A DNA stretch of 64,000 nt from Phycisphaerales bacterium (GCA_030748805.1 JASMLG010000073.1:1-64000), one strand, 5' to 3'; counted from the stretch's first letter, positions 1 to 7,783 are shown. Notes: generated from the sequence alone by a model not told the origin. Translations and numbers: made by a program.

Positions 1-7
1 CAGTAGT

Positions 8-13
8 TACAAT
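8..13 (+). promoter_or_regulatory. -10 hexamer, leaderless promoter of nuoG
   Basis: TACAAT lies 9 nt before the ATG at 23 and no Shine-Dalgarno follows it. With a transcription start 6-9 nt downstream of a -10, the mRNA would begin at or next to the start codon. The window edge hides any -35. Inference from spacing. Confidence 0.45.
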
Positions 14-22
14 ACTCGCCCT

Positions 23-1582
23 ATGCCTACGATTACGATAGATAGAAAACCGATGGACTTTGAAGAGGGACAGACAATCCTTGAAGTTGCATATAACAAC
101 GGCAAAGATATTCCGCACTATTGCTATCACCCATCGCTAAGCGTTGTTGCTAGTTGTCGAATTTGCCTTGCCGAAGTGTGGGCGCCAAACCCCCGGAACA
201 ACAACAAGCTTGAGCCGATTCCCAAACTGTTGCCGACATGTCAGACGCCAGCTGGCGATGGACAAATCGTTTACACATCATCACCAAAAGCAACTGCGAA
301 TCAAAAAGCAGTTATGGAGATGTTACTTAATCATCACCCAATTGATTGCCCAACTTGCGATCAGGCGGGAGAGTGTGACTTGCAAGATTATGCGTACGAG
401 TATGGTCGCGGGGAACGTCGTTGCGATACTGAAAAAATTACACAGAGTAAAAAAGATATTGGCGATAACGTGATGCTTTATGGCGACCGTTGCATTATGT
501 GCACGCGTTGTGTTCGGTTCACCCAAGAAATTACTGGAACAAGCGAACTTTACATTGACGGGCGCGGAGCAAAAGAATGCATCGACGTTTTTCCTGGCGA
601 AGGTATTAACAATGAACTAAGCGGAAATGTTGTTGACATTTGCCCCGTTGGCGCAATGCTCGACAAGGACTTTATGTTTCAACAACGTGTTTGGTTCTTG
701 AGCAAAGCGCCGTCTATCGACCCACTCACTTCAAGCGGCGACAACATCAACATCGAACACAACAACAATCAAATTTACCGCGTAAAACCAAGAACAAATT
801 GGGACGTAAACATGTTTTGGATTACCGATGAAGTTCGTTATGGCTGGAAGTTTGTCCACGATGAAACACGCGTAACGGAAATAGACGAAGACGCACAATT
901 TCTTGCCGCCGACAAACTCAAGCAATCAAAAAGAATCGCTTTGCTTGTTAGTCCGATGCTCAGTTGTGAAGATGCTTGGTTACTTGGCGGGCTTGTACGG
1001 TCAATTGATAACGGCGCAATCATTGGAGTTGGACCAGTTCCAATCGTGGGCGAAGACAAGACATTCAAAAGCGGGTTTACTATTCGCAGCGAAAAAGCAC
1101 CAAATGCCCGCGGTGTTCAACGTGCTTTAGGTGATTCGCTTGATTACAGTGAATGGAAAAAACAGGCGGACAGTGCGGACACAGTTGTTGTGACAGGAAA
1201 TTATCCTGAAGCGTGGGACACCCCCGAAATTGCTGACAATCAAACGCTTGTGTTAATCGACACACTTGCAAACGAATTAACCCAGAGAGCAGACGTGTTC
1301 CTTCCTGCGGCGACTTGGGCCGAAAAATCGGGCACGTTTGAAAACTTCAACAACAAATTGCAACTGTTTGAACAAGCAATTCATCCACTTGGCGCAAGTC
1401 AAGCAGAAGGTCAAATTGCAATGAACTTGCAAGCACTAGTTGATGATATGGAGTCAACGATGTTTAACGCGGCAACCGTTCGACGCCGCATGGCTGACGC
1501 GGGAATCGCTGGCATGCTTGAAGTTGAACTTCCAAAAAATACAAACCTTGTTGATACCGATATGCCGCTCTCTGAAGTGTAG
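23..1582 (+). CDS. nuoG: NADH-quinone oxidoreductase subunit G (complex I, Fe-S subunit)
   Basis: Peripheral-arm subunit of complex I carrying electrons from NADH along an iron-sulfur chain. The N-terminal ferredoxin-like domain has Cys34, Cys45, Cys48 and Cys73 for a [2Fe-2S] cluster. Next comes the His-Cys3 motif HHPIDCPTCDQAGEC (His105, Cys109, Cys112, Cys118) for the [4Fe-4S] cluster N5. Then CIMCTRC (Cys157, Cys160, Cys163) with Cys207 in CPVGAM supplies the next [4Fe-4S] site. The molybdopterin-oxidoreductase-like rest (about 220-500) is short: 519 aa against roughly 700-900 in many NuoG, so the C-terminal extension is missing. No molybdopterin ligand is expected in this family. It stands alone here, 8 kb from nuoD-nuoE-nuoF, with no nuoH or nuoI behind it; what lies upstream is outside the window. 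Identity is certain; completeness of function is inferred. Confidence 0.95.
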   Translation: MPTITIDRKPMDFEEGQTILEVAYNNGKDIPHYCYHPSLSVVASCRICLAEVWAPNPRNNNKLEPIPKLLPTCQTPAGDGQIVYTSSPKATANQKAVMEMLLNHHPIDCPTCDQAGECDLQDYAYEYGRGERRCDTEKITQSKKDIGDNVMLYGDRCIMCTRCVRFTQEITGTSELYIDGRGAKECIDVFPGEGINNELSGNVVDICPVGAMLDKDFMFQQRVWFLSKAPSIDPLTSSGDNINIEHNNNQIYRVKPRTNWDVNMFWITDEVRYGWKFVHDETRVTEIDEDAQFLAADKLKQSKRIALLVSPMLSCEDAWLLGGLVRSIDNGAIIGVGPVPIVGEDKTFKSGFTIRSEKAPNARGVQRALGDSLDYSEWKKQADSADTVVVTGNYPEAWDTPEIADNQTLVLIDTLANELTQRADVFLPAATWAEKSGTFENFNNKLQLFEQAIHPLGASQAEGQIAMNLQALVDDMESTMFNAATVRRRMADAGIAGMLEVELPKNTNLVDTDMPLSEV

Positions 1583-1612
1583 ATAGAATCGAACGGTTCG
1601 TCCCAGAAGAAA

Positions 1613-1933
1613 TTACGCTGCATCTCCCGCAATAACCCTGCCAATTTCTTTTCTTGAAACGCCCATGCGCACTAAACTTTCAAGAAGAAGGTCAAGCGAA
1701 ACTGTTGGGTCACAGTTTTCAATCTTAGAAACTCTCGACTGGCTCGACCCTAGTTTTTTGGCAAGATTATCCTGCGTAAGATTCATCTCGTTACGTTTGA
1801 ATTCAAAATAGACAGTAAGCGCTACTCTAATTTCCACAAGTTCGTTTTCTTCAGGGGTGAGATTTAAAAACTCGGCAACTGTTCCGAATTTCCATCCAGC
1901 TTTTTCTAATCTTTTTTGTCGTTCTTTGTTCAT
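1613..1933 (-). CDS. higA: XRE-family HTH antitoxin/regulator (HigA-like)
   Basis: A 106-aa protein with a helix-turn-helix of the Cro/CI type at roughly residues 49-90 (MNLTQDNLAKKLGSSQSRVS, then a recognition-helix and the tail VSLDLLLESLVRMG). Its start codon overlaps the stop of the upstream RelE/HigB-like gene by 4 nt, so the two are translationally coupled in the order toxin then antitoxin, as is usual for higBA. Known role of the family: it neutralises the toxin and represses the shared promoter. The 3' end faces nuoG with only 30 bp between the stops. Assignment as antitoxin rests on this pairing; it could be a plain regulator. Confidence 0.8.
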   Translation of the reverse strand: MNKERQKRLEKAGWKFGTVAEFLNLTPEENELVEIRVALTVYFEFKRNEMNLTQDNLAKKLGSSQSRVSKIENCDPTVSLDLLLESLVRMGVSRKEIGRVIAGDAA

Positions 1934-2271
1934 CCTAATTTCTCGCTTATGTACTCGTTTAATCTTTTTTTACATTTTTTGATGACATGGTTTGGGGTAC
2001 TTCTCGGTTTCTTGCTAAAAATATCTAAGACAACGATGTTGGCGTCATCGATAGCGCAAATAACTCTCCAGATGCAATTAGTGTCGTTGATCCTTAACTC
2101 TAAACACCTTTGCCCAATTGACGGCATTGGCCTTGCTTTTGGCATGCGCACAATCTTGCCTTCTTGTAGAAGCCGAAGGTAATGCCCTGTTTTGATTCTC
2201 GCCTCCATTGAGAAGGGCGGAGTTTTAATCTCGCCATGGAGCCACACAATTGTTTTTGCATTTCTGTACAT
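1930..2271 (-). CDS. higB: RelE/HigB-type toxin (phage-derived Gp49-like family)
   Basis: A 113-aa basic protein resembling the HigB/Gp49-like mRNA interferase family, which cleaves mRNA on the ribosome. Typical signatures visible are VWLHGEIKTPPFSMEARIKTG (the conserved early motif with Glu and Pro-Pro-Phe), then LRLLQEGKIVRMPKARPMP, and a C-terminal strand-helix VVLDIFSKKPRSTPNHVIKK, equivalent to the FxKKtpktp...ei motif. It is the first gene of a two-gene operon with a HigA-like antitoxin (4-nt overlap). A TACTAT hexamer 7 nt before the ATG predicts a leaderless transcript. No frameshift or truncation is seen, so the pair looks intact. No mobile-element remnants adjoin it, although an ORF6N gene lies 2.5 kb away. 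Confidence 0.8.
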   Translation of the reverse strand: MYRNAKTIVWLHGEIKTPPFSMEARIKTGHYLRLLQEGKIVRMPKARPMPSIGQRCLELRINDTNCIWRVICAIDDANIVVLDIFSKKPRSTPNHVIKKCKKRLNEYISEKLG

Positions 2272-2278
2272 ACCCAGT

Positions 2279-2284
2279 ATAGTA
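2279..2284 (-). promoter_or_regulatory. -10 hexamer, leaderless promoter of higBA
   Basis: Read on the minus strand, TACTAT ends 7 nt before the higB ATG and no Shine-Dalgarno is present. A second overlapping hexamer (TATACT) lies slightly closer. Inference from spacing. Confidence 0.4.
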
Positions 2285-2371
2285 TGTCAGTTCTGGCATG
2301 CAACTCAAAAAAACGACTTTTTTCGTGCTATTTTAAGTGTATTCAGAGGGTTTCCGCTTCGTGGTCCGAGA

Positions 2372-3745
2372 TTACTCCACCGATTCAAATTCGGCGGTGA
2401 AGTGCCGAAGTGCGGCGGGTTGCTTTGTTATGCGAACACCTTTGATGGAATCTTTCATGGTGTTGATGTATTCCAATACCTCGACCACATAATCGATATG
2501 ACTTTGTGTATAGACGCGACGCGGAAATGCAAGGCGAACCAACTCTTTGTCCGCCAACTTTTCGCTTCCATCTGGTTGCTGCCCGAACATCACACTCCCG
2601 ATTTCACTCGCGCGAATGCCCCCCTCAATATATAACGTATTTGCAAGCGCCCACCCTCTGAATTGGTCAAGGGGGATATGGGACATCCACGCCTTTGCAT
2701 CAAGGTAAATTGCGTGCCCACCGGGCGGTTGCAAGATTGGTATTCCCATGTTTGTTAACCGTTCGCCAACATACGCGACCGTACGAATACGATACGCTAA
2801 ATAATCTTCACGAAGTGCTTCGTACAAACCAGTTGCAACGGTTTCAAGGTCATACCCAGCAAGCCCGCCGTAAGTCGGGAAACCCTCGGTCAAAATTAAC
2901 ATTGATCGGCATTGCTCTGCAAGTGCGTCATCATTCAACGCAAGAAACCCGCCCATGTTTGCCATGCCGTCTTTCTTTGCGCTCATCGTTGCGCCATCTG
3001 CGAGAGAAAAAATCTCACGAGCGATGTCAATTGGTGTTCGGTTTTCGTTGCCTTCTTCTCGTAATTTAATAAACCAGGAATTTTCGGCGAAACGACACGC
3101 GTCAATAAAAAACGGAACACCGCGTTCTTTACAAAGTTTACTTACTGCGCGAATATTTTCTAAACTAACGGGTTGCCCACCGTTTGAATTATTTGTAATA
3201 GTCATCATGACCAACGGGACTTTGTCTGGCCACTGGTCGAGAATTGATTTTAATTCATCAATATCCATGTTACCCTTGAAAGGTGCAATACTTCGCGTAT
3301 CACTACTTCCGGGGGTTGGGATGTCAACGGCGGTTGCACTTCTTGACTCTATGTTTGCACGGGTTGTGTCAAAGTGCGTGTTGTTTGGAACTACTTGTCC
3401 TTCTTCTACTGCCGCGCCAAAGAGAATGCGTTCCGCAGCACGGCCTTGGTGCGTCGGAATAATATGTTTGTATCCAGTAATATCCTTGACAGCTTTTTCA
3501 AAACGATAAAACGAATCAGCACCTGCGTAACTTTCATCACTTCGCATCATTCCAGCCCACTGCTCATTTGACATTGCTCCTGTACCAGAGTCGGTCAACA
3601 AATCAATCAACACATCTTCTGCTTTGAGAAGAAACACGTTGTTGCCAGCTTTTTCAAGAGCAGCGACTCGTTCATCGCGGGTTGTCGAGTGAATCGGTTG
3701 CACCTGACGAATACGAAAGGGTTCAATAATCGTTTTGAATTCCAT
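2372..3745 (-). CDS. tnaA: Tryptophanase (tryptophan indole-lyase), PLP-dependent
   Basis: Beta-eliminating lyase converting L-tryptophan to indole, pyruvate and ammonia. The 457-aa protein has the PLP lysine in SAKKDGM (Lys258), the PLP-pocket motif FIDACRFAEN, and the family C-terminus AALRHFTAEFE. Tryptophanases and tyrosine phenol-lyases are close. The position that is Thr in tyrosine phenol-lyase is Asp here (HFDTTRA, Asp126), and the position that is Arg in tyrosine phenol-lyase is Ile (SEIGSVM, Ile382); both match tryptophanase. The ATG at 3745 is chosen because GAGAAACAAAAGAGAACAA precedes it and a longer frame would run back into pyrB. It lies 22 bp behind pyrB on the same strand, so the two probably form an operon. 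No tnaC-like leader peptide or tnaB permease is visible, so classical tryptophan-induced antitermination is not supported. Confidence 0.9.
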   Translation of the reverse strand: MEFKTIIEPFRIRQVQPIHSTTRDERVAALEKAGNNVFLLKAEDVLIDLLTDSGTGAMSNEQWAGMMRSDESYAGADSFYRFEKAVKDITGYKHIIPTHQGRAAERILFGAAVEEGQVVPNNTHFDTTRANIESRSATAVDIPTPGSSDTRSIAPFKGNMDIDELKSILDQWPDKVPLVMMTITNNSNGGQPVSLENIRAVSKLCKERGVPFFIDACRFAENSWFIKLREEGNENRTPIDIAREIFSLADGATMSAKKDGMANMGGFLALNDDALAEQCRSMLILTEGFPTYGGLAGYDLETVATGLYEALREDYLAYRIRTVAYVGERLTNMGIPILQPPGGHAIYLDAKAWMSHIPLDQFRGWALANTLYIEGGIRASEIGSVMFGQQPDGSEKLADKELVRLAFPRRVYTQSHIDYVVEVLEYINTMKDSIKGVRITKQPAALRHFTAEFESVE

Positions 3746-3767
3746 TTGTTCTCTTTTGTTTCTCTTC

Positions 3768-4667
3768 TTATCCAATAAGGTGTTCAAGAATTGCCATGCG
3801 AGTTGCAACACCGCTTGTCACTTGCGAAAGAATTAAATTGTGCGGAGAACTTTCAATGTTTGCAACGTTGTCATCTATTTCTAAACCGCGGTTGATAGGA
3901 CCCGGATGCATGATGGCCCCAGGAAAATTGGCGAATCGTTCTTCCGTTAACCCAAACCTTTTACGATAATCTTCGCCGATTGTTGCATCTCGTTCAAATT
4001 GCACGCGAAGCATCATGACCCCCGAAACCTCCGAAAGTACAGAATCGAAGTCACTTGAAGTATCACACTTTACATCATTGGGCAACAATTCTTCGGGACC
4101 AACCAATGTAACCTTCGCGCCAAGTTTGGTTAAACCGATGACGTTTGAACGAGCGACTCTGCTGTGCGCGATGTCGCCAACGATTGCAATGTGTTGCCCC
4201 GAAAGGTCATCGTTTCCAAAGTACCGAGTTAAAGTTACGGCATCAAGTAACGCTTGGGTTGGGTGCGATGTTGTGCCTGAGCCAGCGTTGATGACTGGAA
4301 TGCCAACTTGTTGCGCAATTTCTCTTGGACCATGTTCAGGGGTGCAGCGAACAACAATTCCTGCAACACCCATTGCTTCTAAGTTCAGGGCAGTGTCAAC
4401 AAGTGTTTCGCCTTTTGATGCGCTTGATGTTGCACCGAGTAAGTCGATGTAATCACCGCCGAGTCGTTTGGTTGCAACCGTGAAACTGCAACGAGTTCGA
4501 GTTGAGTTTTCCATAAAGAGGTTGGCGATAATTTTTCCACCAAGCGGTGCGTCTGGTTCATACCGATCACCCGCATCTAAAAAGTGCGAAGCACGATCCA
4601 TGAGACCAAGCATGTCCTCACGAGACAAATCTTCAAGACACAAAAAATGTCGTCCATTCCACGCCAT
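3768..4667 (-). CDS. pyrB: Aspartate carbamoyltransferase, catalytic chain
   Basis: Second step of de novo pyrimidine synthesis: carbamoyl phosphate + aspartate to N-carbamoyl-aspartate. Diagnostic motifs are FMENSTRTRCSF (the S-T-R-T carbamoyl-phosphate loop near residue 55), TSSASKGETLVDT (the mobile Ser-Lys loop), SGTTSHPTQALLD (H-P-x-Q) and MHPGPINRG near the C-terminus. At 299 aa it is a normal class B/C catalytic chain; no pyrI regulatory chain or pyrC-like neighbour is present. It heads an operon with tnaA. A TACAAT hexamer 9 nt before the ATG and no Shine-Dalgarno suggest a leaderless transcript; no attenuator is visible because there is essentially no leader. Confidence 0.96.
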   Translation of the reverse strand: MAWNGRHFLCLEDLSREDMLGLMDRASHFLDAGDRYEPDAPLGGKIIANLFMENSTRTRCSFTVATKRLGGDYIDLLGATSSASKGETLVDTALNLEAMGVAGIVVRCTPEHGPREIAQQVGIPVINAGSGTTSHPTQALLDAVTLTRYFGNDDLSGQHIAIVGDIAHSRVARSNVIGLTKLGAKVTLVGPEELLPNDVKCDTSSDFDSVLSEVSGVMMLRVQFERDATIGEDYRKRFGLTEERFANFPGAIMHPGPINRGLEIDDNVANIESSPHNLILSQVTSGVATRMAILEHLIG

Positions 4668-4676
4668 AGATTGCCT

Positions 4677-4682
4677 ATTGTA
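4677..4682 (-). promoter_or_regulatory. -10 hexamer, leaderless promoter of pyrB-tnaA
   Basis: TACAAT on the minus strand with a 9-nt spacer to the pyrB ATG, the same arrangement as nuoG. It lies between pyrB and the stop of the upstream ORF6N gene (18 bp gap). Confidence 0.4.
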
Positions 4683-4685
4683 CCT

Positions 4686-5258
4686 CTATTGAGTCCTCCT
4701 GAATCCGATTTTTGATTTTTGTGGTTGGGGTGGTGGCGATGGCGGGTTGAATAACTGTTGTAATAGCCCAAATATCTGGTGGATTTGCTTACCCGTCTGC
4801 TCCCCTTTCTCACGTTGCTCTAGCATTTCCTTTTCAAGTTTCATGATTTGCTCTGCAAGTTCCTTGTGCCCTGCAAACAAGTGACGAAGCTTCACAAACG
4901 CTCGGATAATTTCGATATTGACCTCAACGGCACGATCGGAACGCAGGACACTCGAAAGCATCGCAACGCCGTGCTCCGTAAAGGCGTAAGGAGGTGTTCT
5001 ACTCCCGCCGTGTCCACTCAAACTTGAAATCGCAATTTGCGATTTCAAGTTTGTCCATTCATCTGCGGATAACTGAAACATAAAATCGTCTGGAAATCGA
5101 CTGATATTTCGCTTTACTTGCTCAACTAATCTTCGGTGCTCTTCCCCATAAAAAACCGCTAATTGGTCACTTAACAACACTTTTTTGCCTCGTAAAAGCA
5201 AGATTGACGACTCAATTTGACCTGTTTCAAATACTCTCATCTTTTTCTTTTCTTCCAT
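4686..5258 (-). CDS. ORF6N-domain protein (KilA-N/phage-type DNA-binding family)
   Basis: 190 aa. The first ~100 residues match the ORF6N domain, seen in phage and mobile-element proteins and thought to bind DNA: LLRGKKVLLSDQLAVFYG, then VEQVKRNISRFPDDFMFQLS, then AFTEHGVAMLSSVLRS and a helix IEIIRAFVKLRHLF. The rest (about 115-190) is a charged coiled-coil-like stretch followed by a Pro-rich tail (NPPSPPPQPQKS). Such genes are widespread as solitary cargo of unclear role. The ATG at 5258 has TAAAAT exactly 6 nt upstream, supporting a leaderless start. With the nearby higBA pair it suggests a few laterally acquired genes around pyrB-tnaA, but no integrase or repeat boundary is visible. Confidence 0.85.
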   Translation of the reverse strand: MEEKKKMRVFETGQIESSILLLRGKKVLLSDQLAVFYGEEHRRLVEQVKRNISRFPDDFMFQLSADEWTNLKSQIAISSLSGHGGSRTPPYAFTEHGVAMLSSVLRSDRAVEVNIEIIRAFVKLRHLFAGHKELAEQIMKLEKEMLEQREKGEQTGKQIHQIFGLLQQLFNPPSPPPQPQKSKIGFRRTQ

Positions 5259-5264
5259 ACCGGT

Positions 5265-5270
5265 ATTTTA
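5265..5270 (-). promoter_or_regulatory. -10 hexamer, leaderless promoter of ORF6N gene
   Basis: TAAAAT on the minus strand, 6-nt spacer (accggt region) to the ATG at 5258; no Shine-Dalgarno. Confidence 0.45.
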
Positions 5271-5338
5271 TTTTGCTCTTTGGAGATTCCTCAAAACACT
5301 GCGCTTTTTCGTACAAATTTTTAAAGAATCAAAAACAC

Positions 5339-5365
5339 CCCGCCGTAAAACGCGGGAGTTTTTTT
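5339..5365 (+). terminator. Terminator-like hairpin between divergent genes
   Basis: CCCGC (5339-5343) pairs with GCGGG (5352-5356) across an 8-nt loop, followed by AG and a run of seven T. An A-run on the other side would make it weakly bidirectional. It sits upstream of both divergent genes, where a terminator is not expected. It may end readthrough or antisense transcription just before the -10 of the next gene. Confidence 0.45.
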
Positions 5366-5368
5366 AGG

Positions 5369-5374
5369 TAGAAT
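5369..5374 (+). promoter_or_regulatory. -10 hexamer, leaderless promoter of lipoprotein gene
   Basis: TAGAAT followed by GCTGGG and then the GTG start at 5381 (6-nt spacer). It lies immediately after the T-run of the upstream hairpin. Confidence 0.45.
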
Positions 5375-5380
5375 GCTGGG

Positions 5381-6028
5381 GTGAAGAAATTGGTTTTGAG
5401 TTTGATTTTTGTTTTTGGTGCTTTTGCTTTTGTTGTGCTTGGTGGTTGCGCAAGCAGGGTAACTGGTCCAGACGTAATCGTACTTGATTCGCAAACGTAT
5501 TCCGCGGCGTTTGACGCAGCAGTTGCAGCAGCAGACGCTGATGGAATGAAGCCGGTCTTGCTTGACCGCCGAGGTGGCATCATTACAACAGCCCCCGCAA
5601 TTGCTGGTAGTTTTTTGGAACCATGGAAACCAAAACCATCGACCCATCGACAAGGACTTGAAAATACACTAGCAATGCAACGTAGGACTGCTCGCTTTGA
5701 GTTTGTTCCGGTTACTCGAGAAATCATAGTAACAAACGACGGGCTTGATGAACTTGTTGGCCCTGATTTGCTTTCCGATTCAGGTTTTGATTTAACAATG
5801 CATGAAGGACCTATAGAACTTCGGGTTTGGGTTTATGTTGATAGAAAGTACACACAAGGAATCAGAAGAGATACTTGGTCACTTCAAAGTGAAACCATCT
5901 CTACCGTTTTACCAACAGACGAGCCATGGGAACAGGTTCCCGGAAGTTTTTGGACACCAATTACAAGAGATGTGGCACAAGAAAAAATACTCCTAGCGGG
6001 TGTTCAAGAACGAATTAATACCAATTAA
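5381..6028 (+). CDS. Predicted lipoprotein, function unknown
   Basis: 215 aa with a clear lipoprotein signal: MKK, a hydrophobic stretch, and the lipobox LGGC (Cys23) followed by Ala-Ser. The GTG start is supported by the TAGAAT hexamer 6 nt upstream. After the anchor the protein resembles a small envelope protein of alternating strands: DSQTYSAAFDAAVAAADADGM, then RRGGIITTAP, later TARFEFVPVT and IELRVWVYVDRKY. The tail LLAGVQERI closes the frame. No catalytic motif is recognised. The order strand-helix-strand with a paired later strand set is reminiscent of small envelope assembly proteins, but this is only an impression. It is followed by a secreted protein gene 85 bp downstream in the same direction. 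Confidence 0.75.
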   Translation: MKKLVLSLIFVFGAFAFVVLGGCASRVTGPDVIVLDSQTYSAAFDAAVAAADADGMKPVLLDRRGGIITTAPAIAGSFLEPWKPKPSTHRQGLENTLAMQRRTARFEFVPVTREIIVTNDGLDELVGPDLLSDSGFDLTMHEGPIELRVWVYVDRKYTQGIRRDTWSLQSETISTVLPTDEPWEQVPGSFWTPITRDVAQEKILLAGVQERINTN

Positions 6029-6099
6029 TCCGGTTATTCGGGTTAGTGTAGATAGAATTACATATTGGACCTTGAATGAATCCGTATTCCTGATATGTT

Positions 6100-6105
6100 T
6101 ACAGT
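6100..6105 (+). promoter_or_regulatory. -10 hexamer upstream of secreted subtilase-like gene
   Basis: TACAGT with an 8-nt spacer (containing GAGAAGG directly against the ATG, too close to act as a Shine-Dalgarno) before the start at 6114. Confidence 0.35.
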
Positions 6106-6113
6106 TGAGAAGG

Positions 6114-7664
6114 ATGTTTTTACTACACAAAATAATTGCAACATCCACAATTTGTGGGCTTGTTTCTAGCATTTGCTTTGGGGATGTTTCTGCTGATCAT
6201 GGATTGGATGATTTAATTGTACGGTTAGGAACCGGCAACGAACCAACCGGTGCTGGTGTTGAGGTTGCTCAAGTTGAAGCAACTACAGCAAGTGCACATT
6301 ATGGTCCAGACACTTCTCACGCAGAGTTTGTTGGTAAAACATTTAATTTTATGAGTGGATCTACCGGTGTTTCGAACCACGCAACTAATGTCGGGAAGCG
6401 AATGTACGGCACAGGTAATTCTGGTATTGCACCTGGGACGGATACAATTTATGTTTACTCTGCAGGTGGTTGGGTACAAAGTAATTATCTACACGTAGGA
6501 ACAGGTAGCAACCCTTCGTATCCTCCTGGAAACGTTTCCTTGTTTAATAATAGTTGGATTGGATCTTTTGGTAGCGAATCACTTGACAGCGAAGCACTTC
6601 GTCGAGCTGATTGGTCAGTTGATAATGGTAACGCTTCGATATTATGTGGTGTTGCAAACAGTGGCGAACACCAACCATTGATGTCATTTGGATATAACGG
6701 TGTATCCGTAGGAACCGCTGTCGGCGATCATATTGGAGGACAAATTCCCGCCGGTTACGATACATCGGGATGCCAAATACCATTGATTGTCGCAGTCCAA
6801 GGTACAACAAGTAATGCAACTGGAATAGTTTCTGGTATTACATCCCTGATTGTTGAGACCGCAGAAACACATCCAAACACTTCGGGTAATTACTTTGCCA
6901 CGTTGTCAGAAACAATTAAGACCGTTTTGTTAACCGGAGGAAAGCATGAGTCAGGCTGGACTAATAATCCAGAGACAACAGGAGTTAATCGTGGAAGAAC
7001 AAGCCAACCAATAGACAACATGTTTGGTGTTGGAACGGCTAATATTGATCGATCTTGGCAGGTAATGGCTGGTGGACAACATGATTCAAGCACAAGTTCA
7101 CTTGATCTTGCTGTTGCTCCTTATTCTGCTTGGGAGACATGGGTGCTCGGGAGTGATCAAAGCAGGTACGTTAAATTTAATGTTCCATCTCTTGCAGATG
7201 AGGTTTCAATTGTTTTGTCTTGGCACCAACAAACAATCAGTAATTTTGGTGGGTATTCTGTTGCGGACTTTGATTTGATTTTATGGAAACAACAGGGCAA
7301 ACAATTACTCGATATTACCGGAGATGATGGACTTGGTGTATTTGGCGGCGGTAATGTAGTCAGTGAAAGTAGTGTGGATAATGTTGAGCATTTGTATATT
7401 CAGAACCTAGTTTCAGGCGAGTATGTATTAGAAATACGCCGAGTTGACGCAGTTGGTGGATCTAGAGTATTTAGCGTTGGGTGGCTCTTTCCAGAACCAG
7501 ATGAAGTGCCTGGCGACATTGATGGCGACGGTATGGTTGGTGTTAATGATCTCTTGATGTTGATTGCTGCTTGGGGATCATGCCCCGCAGATTGTCCTGA
7601 AGATCTTAATGGTGATGGCAATGTTGACGTTCTTGATATCCTTGTCCTTCTTGCATACTGGTAG
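6114..7664 (+). CDS. Secreted subtilase-like (S8-type) protein with C-terminal dockerin-like calcium repeats
   Basis: 516 aa from the ATG at 6114, which opens a typical signal peptide (MFLLHKIIATSTICGLVSSICFG). The body looks like a divergent subtilisin fold. SNHATNVGKRM matches the catalytic-His motif H-x-T-x-V, NSGIAPGTD follows as in subtilases, SLFNNSW matches the oxyanion-hole region, and GTTSNATGIVSGI matches the catalytic-Ser motif GTSxAxPxVSG. The expected catalytic Asp region reads VEVAQVEA, so Asp seems replaced by Glu. A beta-sandwich-like region follows (about 370-460), then two dockerin-type Ca-binding loops, DIDGDGMVGVNDL and DLNGDGNVDVLDI, ending in LAYW. Such tails are common in Phycisphaerae secreted proteins and probably mediate sorting or attachment. 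Protease activity is inferred and doubtful because of the Asp/Glu change. Confidence 0.7.
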   Translation: MFLLHKIIATSTICGLVSSICFGDVSADHGLDDLIVRLGTGNEPTGAGVEVAQVEATTASAHYGPDTSHAEFVGKTFNFMSGSTGVSNHATNVGKRMYGTGNSGIAPGTDTIYVYSAGGWVQSNYLHVGTGSNPSYPPGNVSLFNNSWIGSFGSESLDSEALRRADWSVDNGNASILCGVANSGEHQPLMSFGYNGVSVGTAVGDHIGGQIPAGYDTSGCQIPLIVAVQGTTSNATGIVSGITSLIVETAETHPNTSGNYFATLSETIKTVLLTGGKHESGWTNNPETTGVNRGRTSQPIDNMFGVGTANIDRSWQVMAGGQHDSSTSSLDLAVAPYSAWETWVLGSDQSRYVKFNVPSLADEVSIVLSWHQQTISNFGGYSVADFDLILWKQQGKQLLDITGDDGLGVFGGGNVVSESSVDNVEHLYIQNLVSGEYVLEIRRVDAVGGSRVFSVGWLFPEPDEVPGDIDGDGMVGVNDLLMLIAAWGSCPADCPEDLNGDGNVDVLDILVLLAYW

Positions 7665-7671
7665 TTTGACT

Positions 7672-7780
7672 TTTTCGGGGAAAGTCCCCAGTTGGCAGTC
7701 CTCTTGAAAATGGAATAAAACACAGGTTCTAAACAACGAGAATGGTTTTTGTGGTGACAGTCCCCAAGGCCCCACCCCAT
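7672..7780. repeat. REP-like palindromic remnants (GGGGA..TCCCC)
   Basis: The gap between two genes contains GGGGA-aag-TCCCC (7677-7689), which is nested in a larger hairpin with GACTTTTT/AAAGTC. A second partial copy around 7756-7775 reads ACAGTCCCCAAGGCCCC. Similar CAGTCCCC/CTGACCCC words recur at 16830-16890. These resemble the GGGGACAGTCCCC-type extragenic palindromes mobilised by REP-associated transposases; no such transposase lies in the window. Confidence 0.45.
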
Positions 7781-7783
7781 GTG

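Noticed and set aside
2192..2635. 147-codon plus-strand frame over the higB/tnaA ends
   Set aside because: Opposite to two recognised genes; no family features.
2372..3745. Tyrosine phenol-lyase instead of tryptophanase
   Set aside because: The two positions that separate the enzymes are Asp126 and Ile382, as in tryptophanase, in place of Thr and Arg.
1613..5258. A complete mobile island around higBA and the ORF6N gene
   Set aside because: pyrB and tnaA lie between them, and no integrase, transposase, direct repeats or attachment sites are present.
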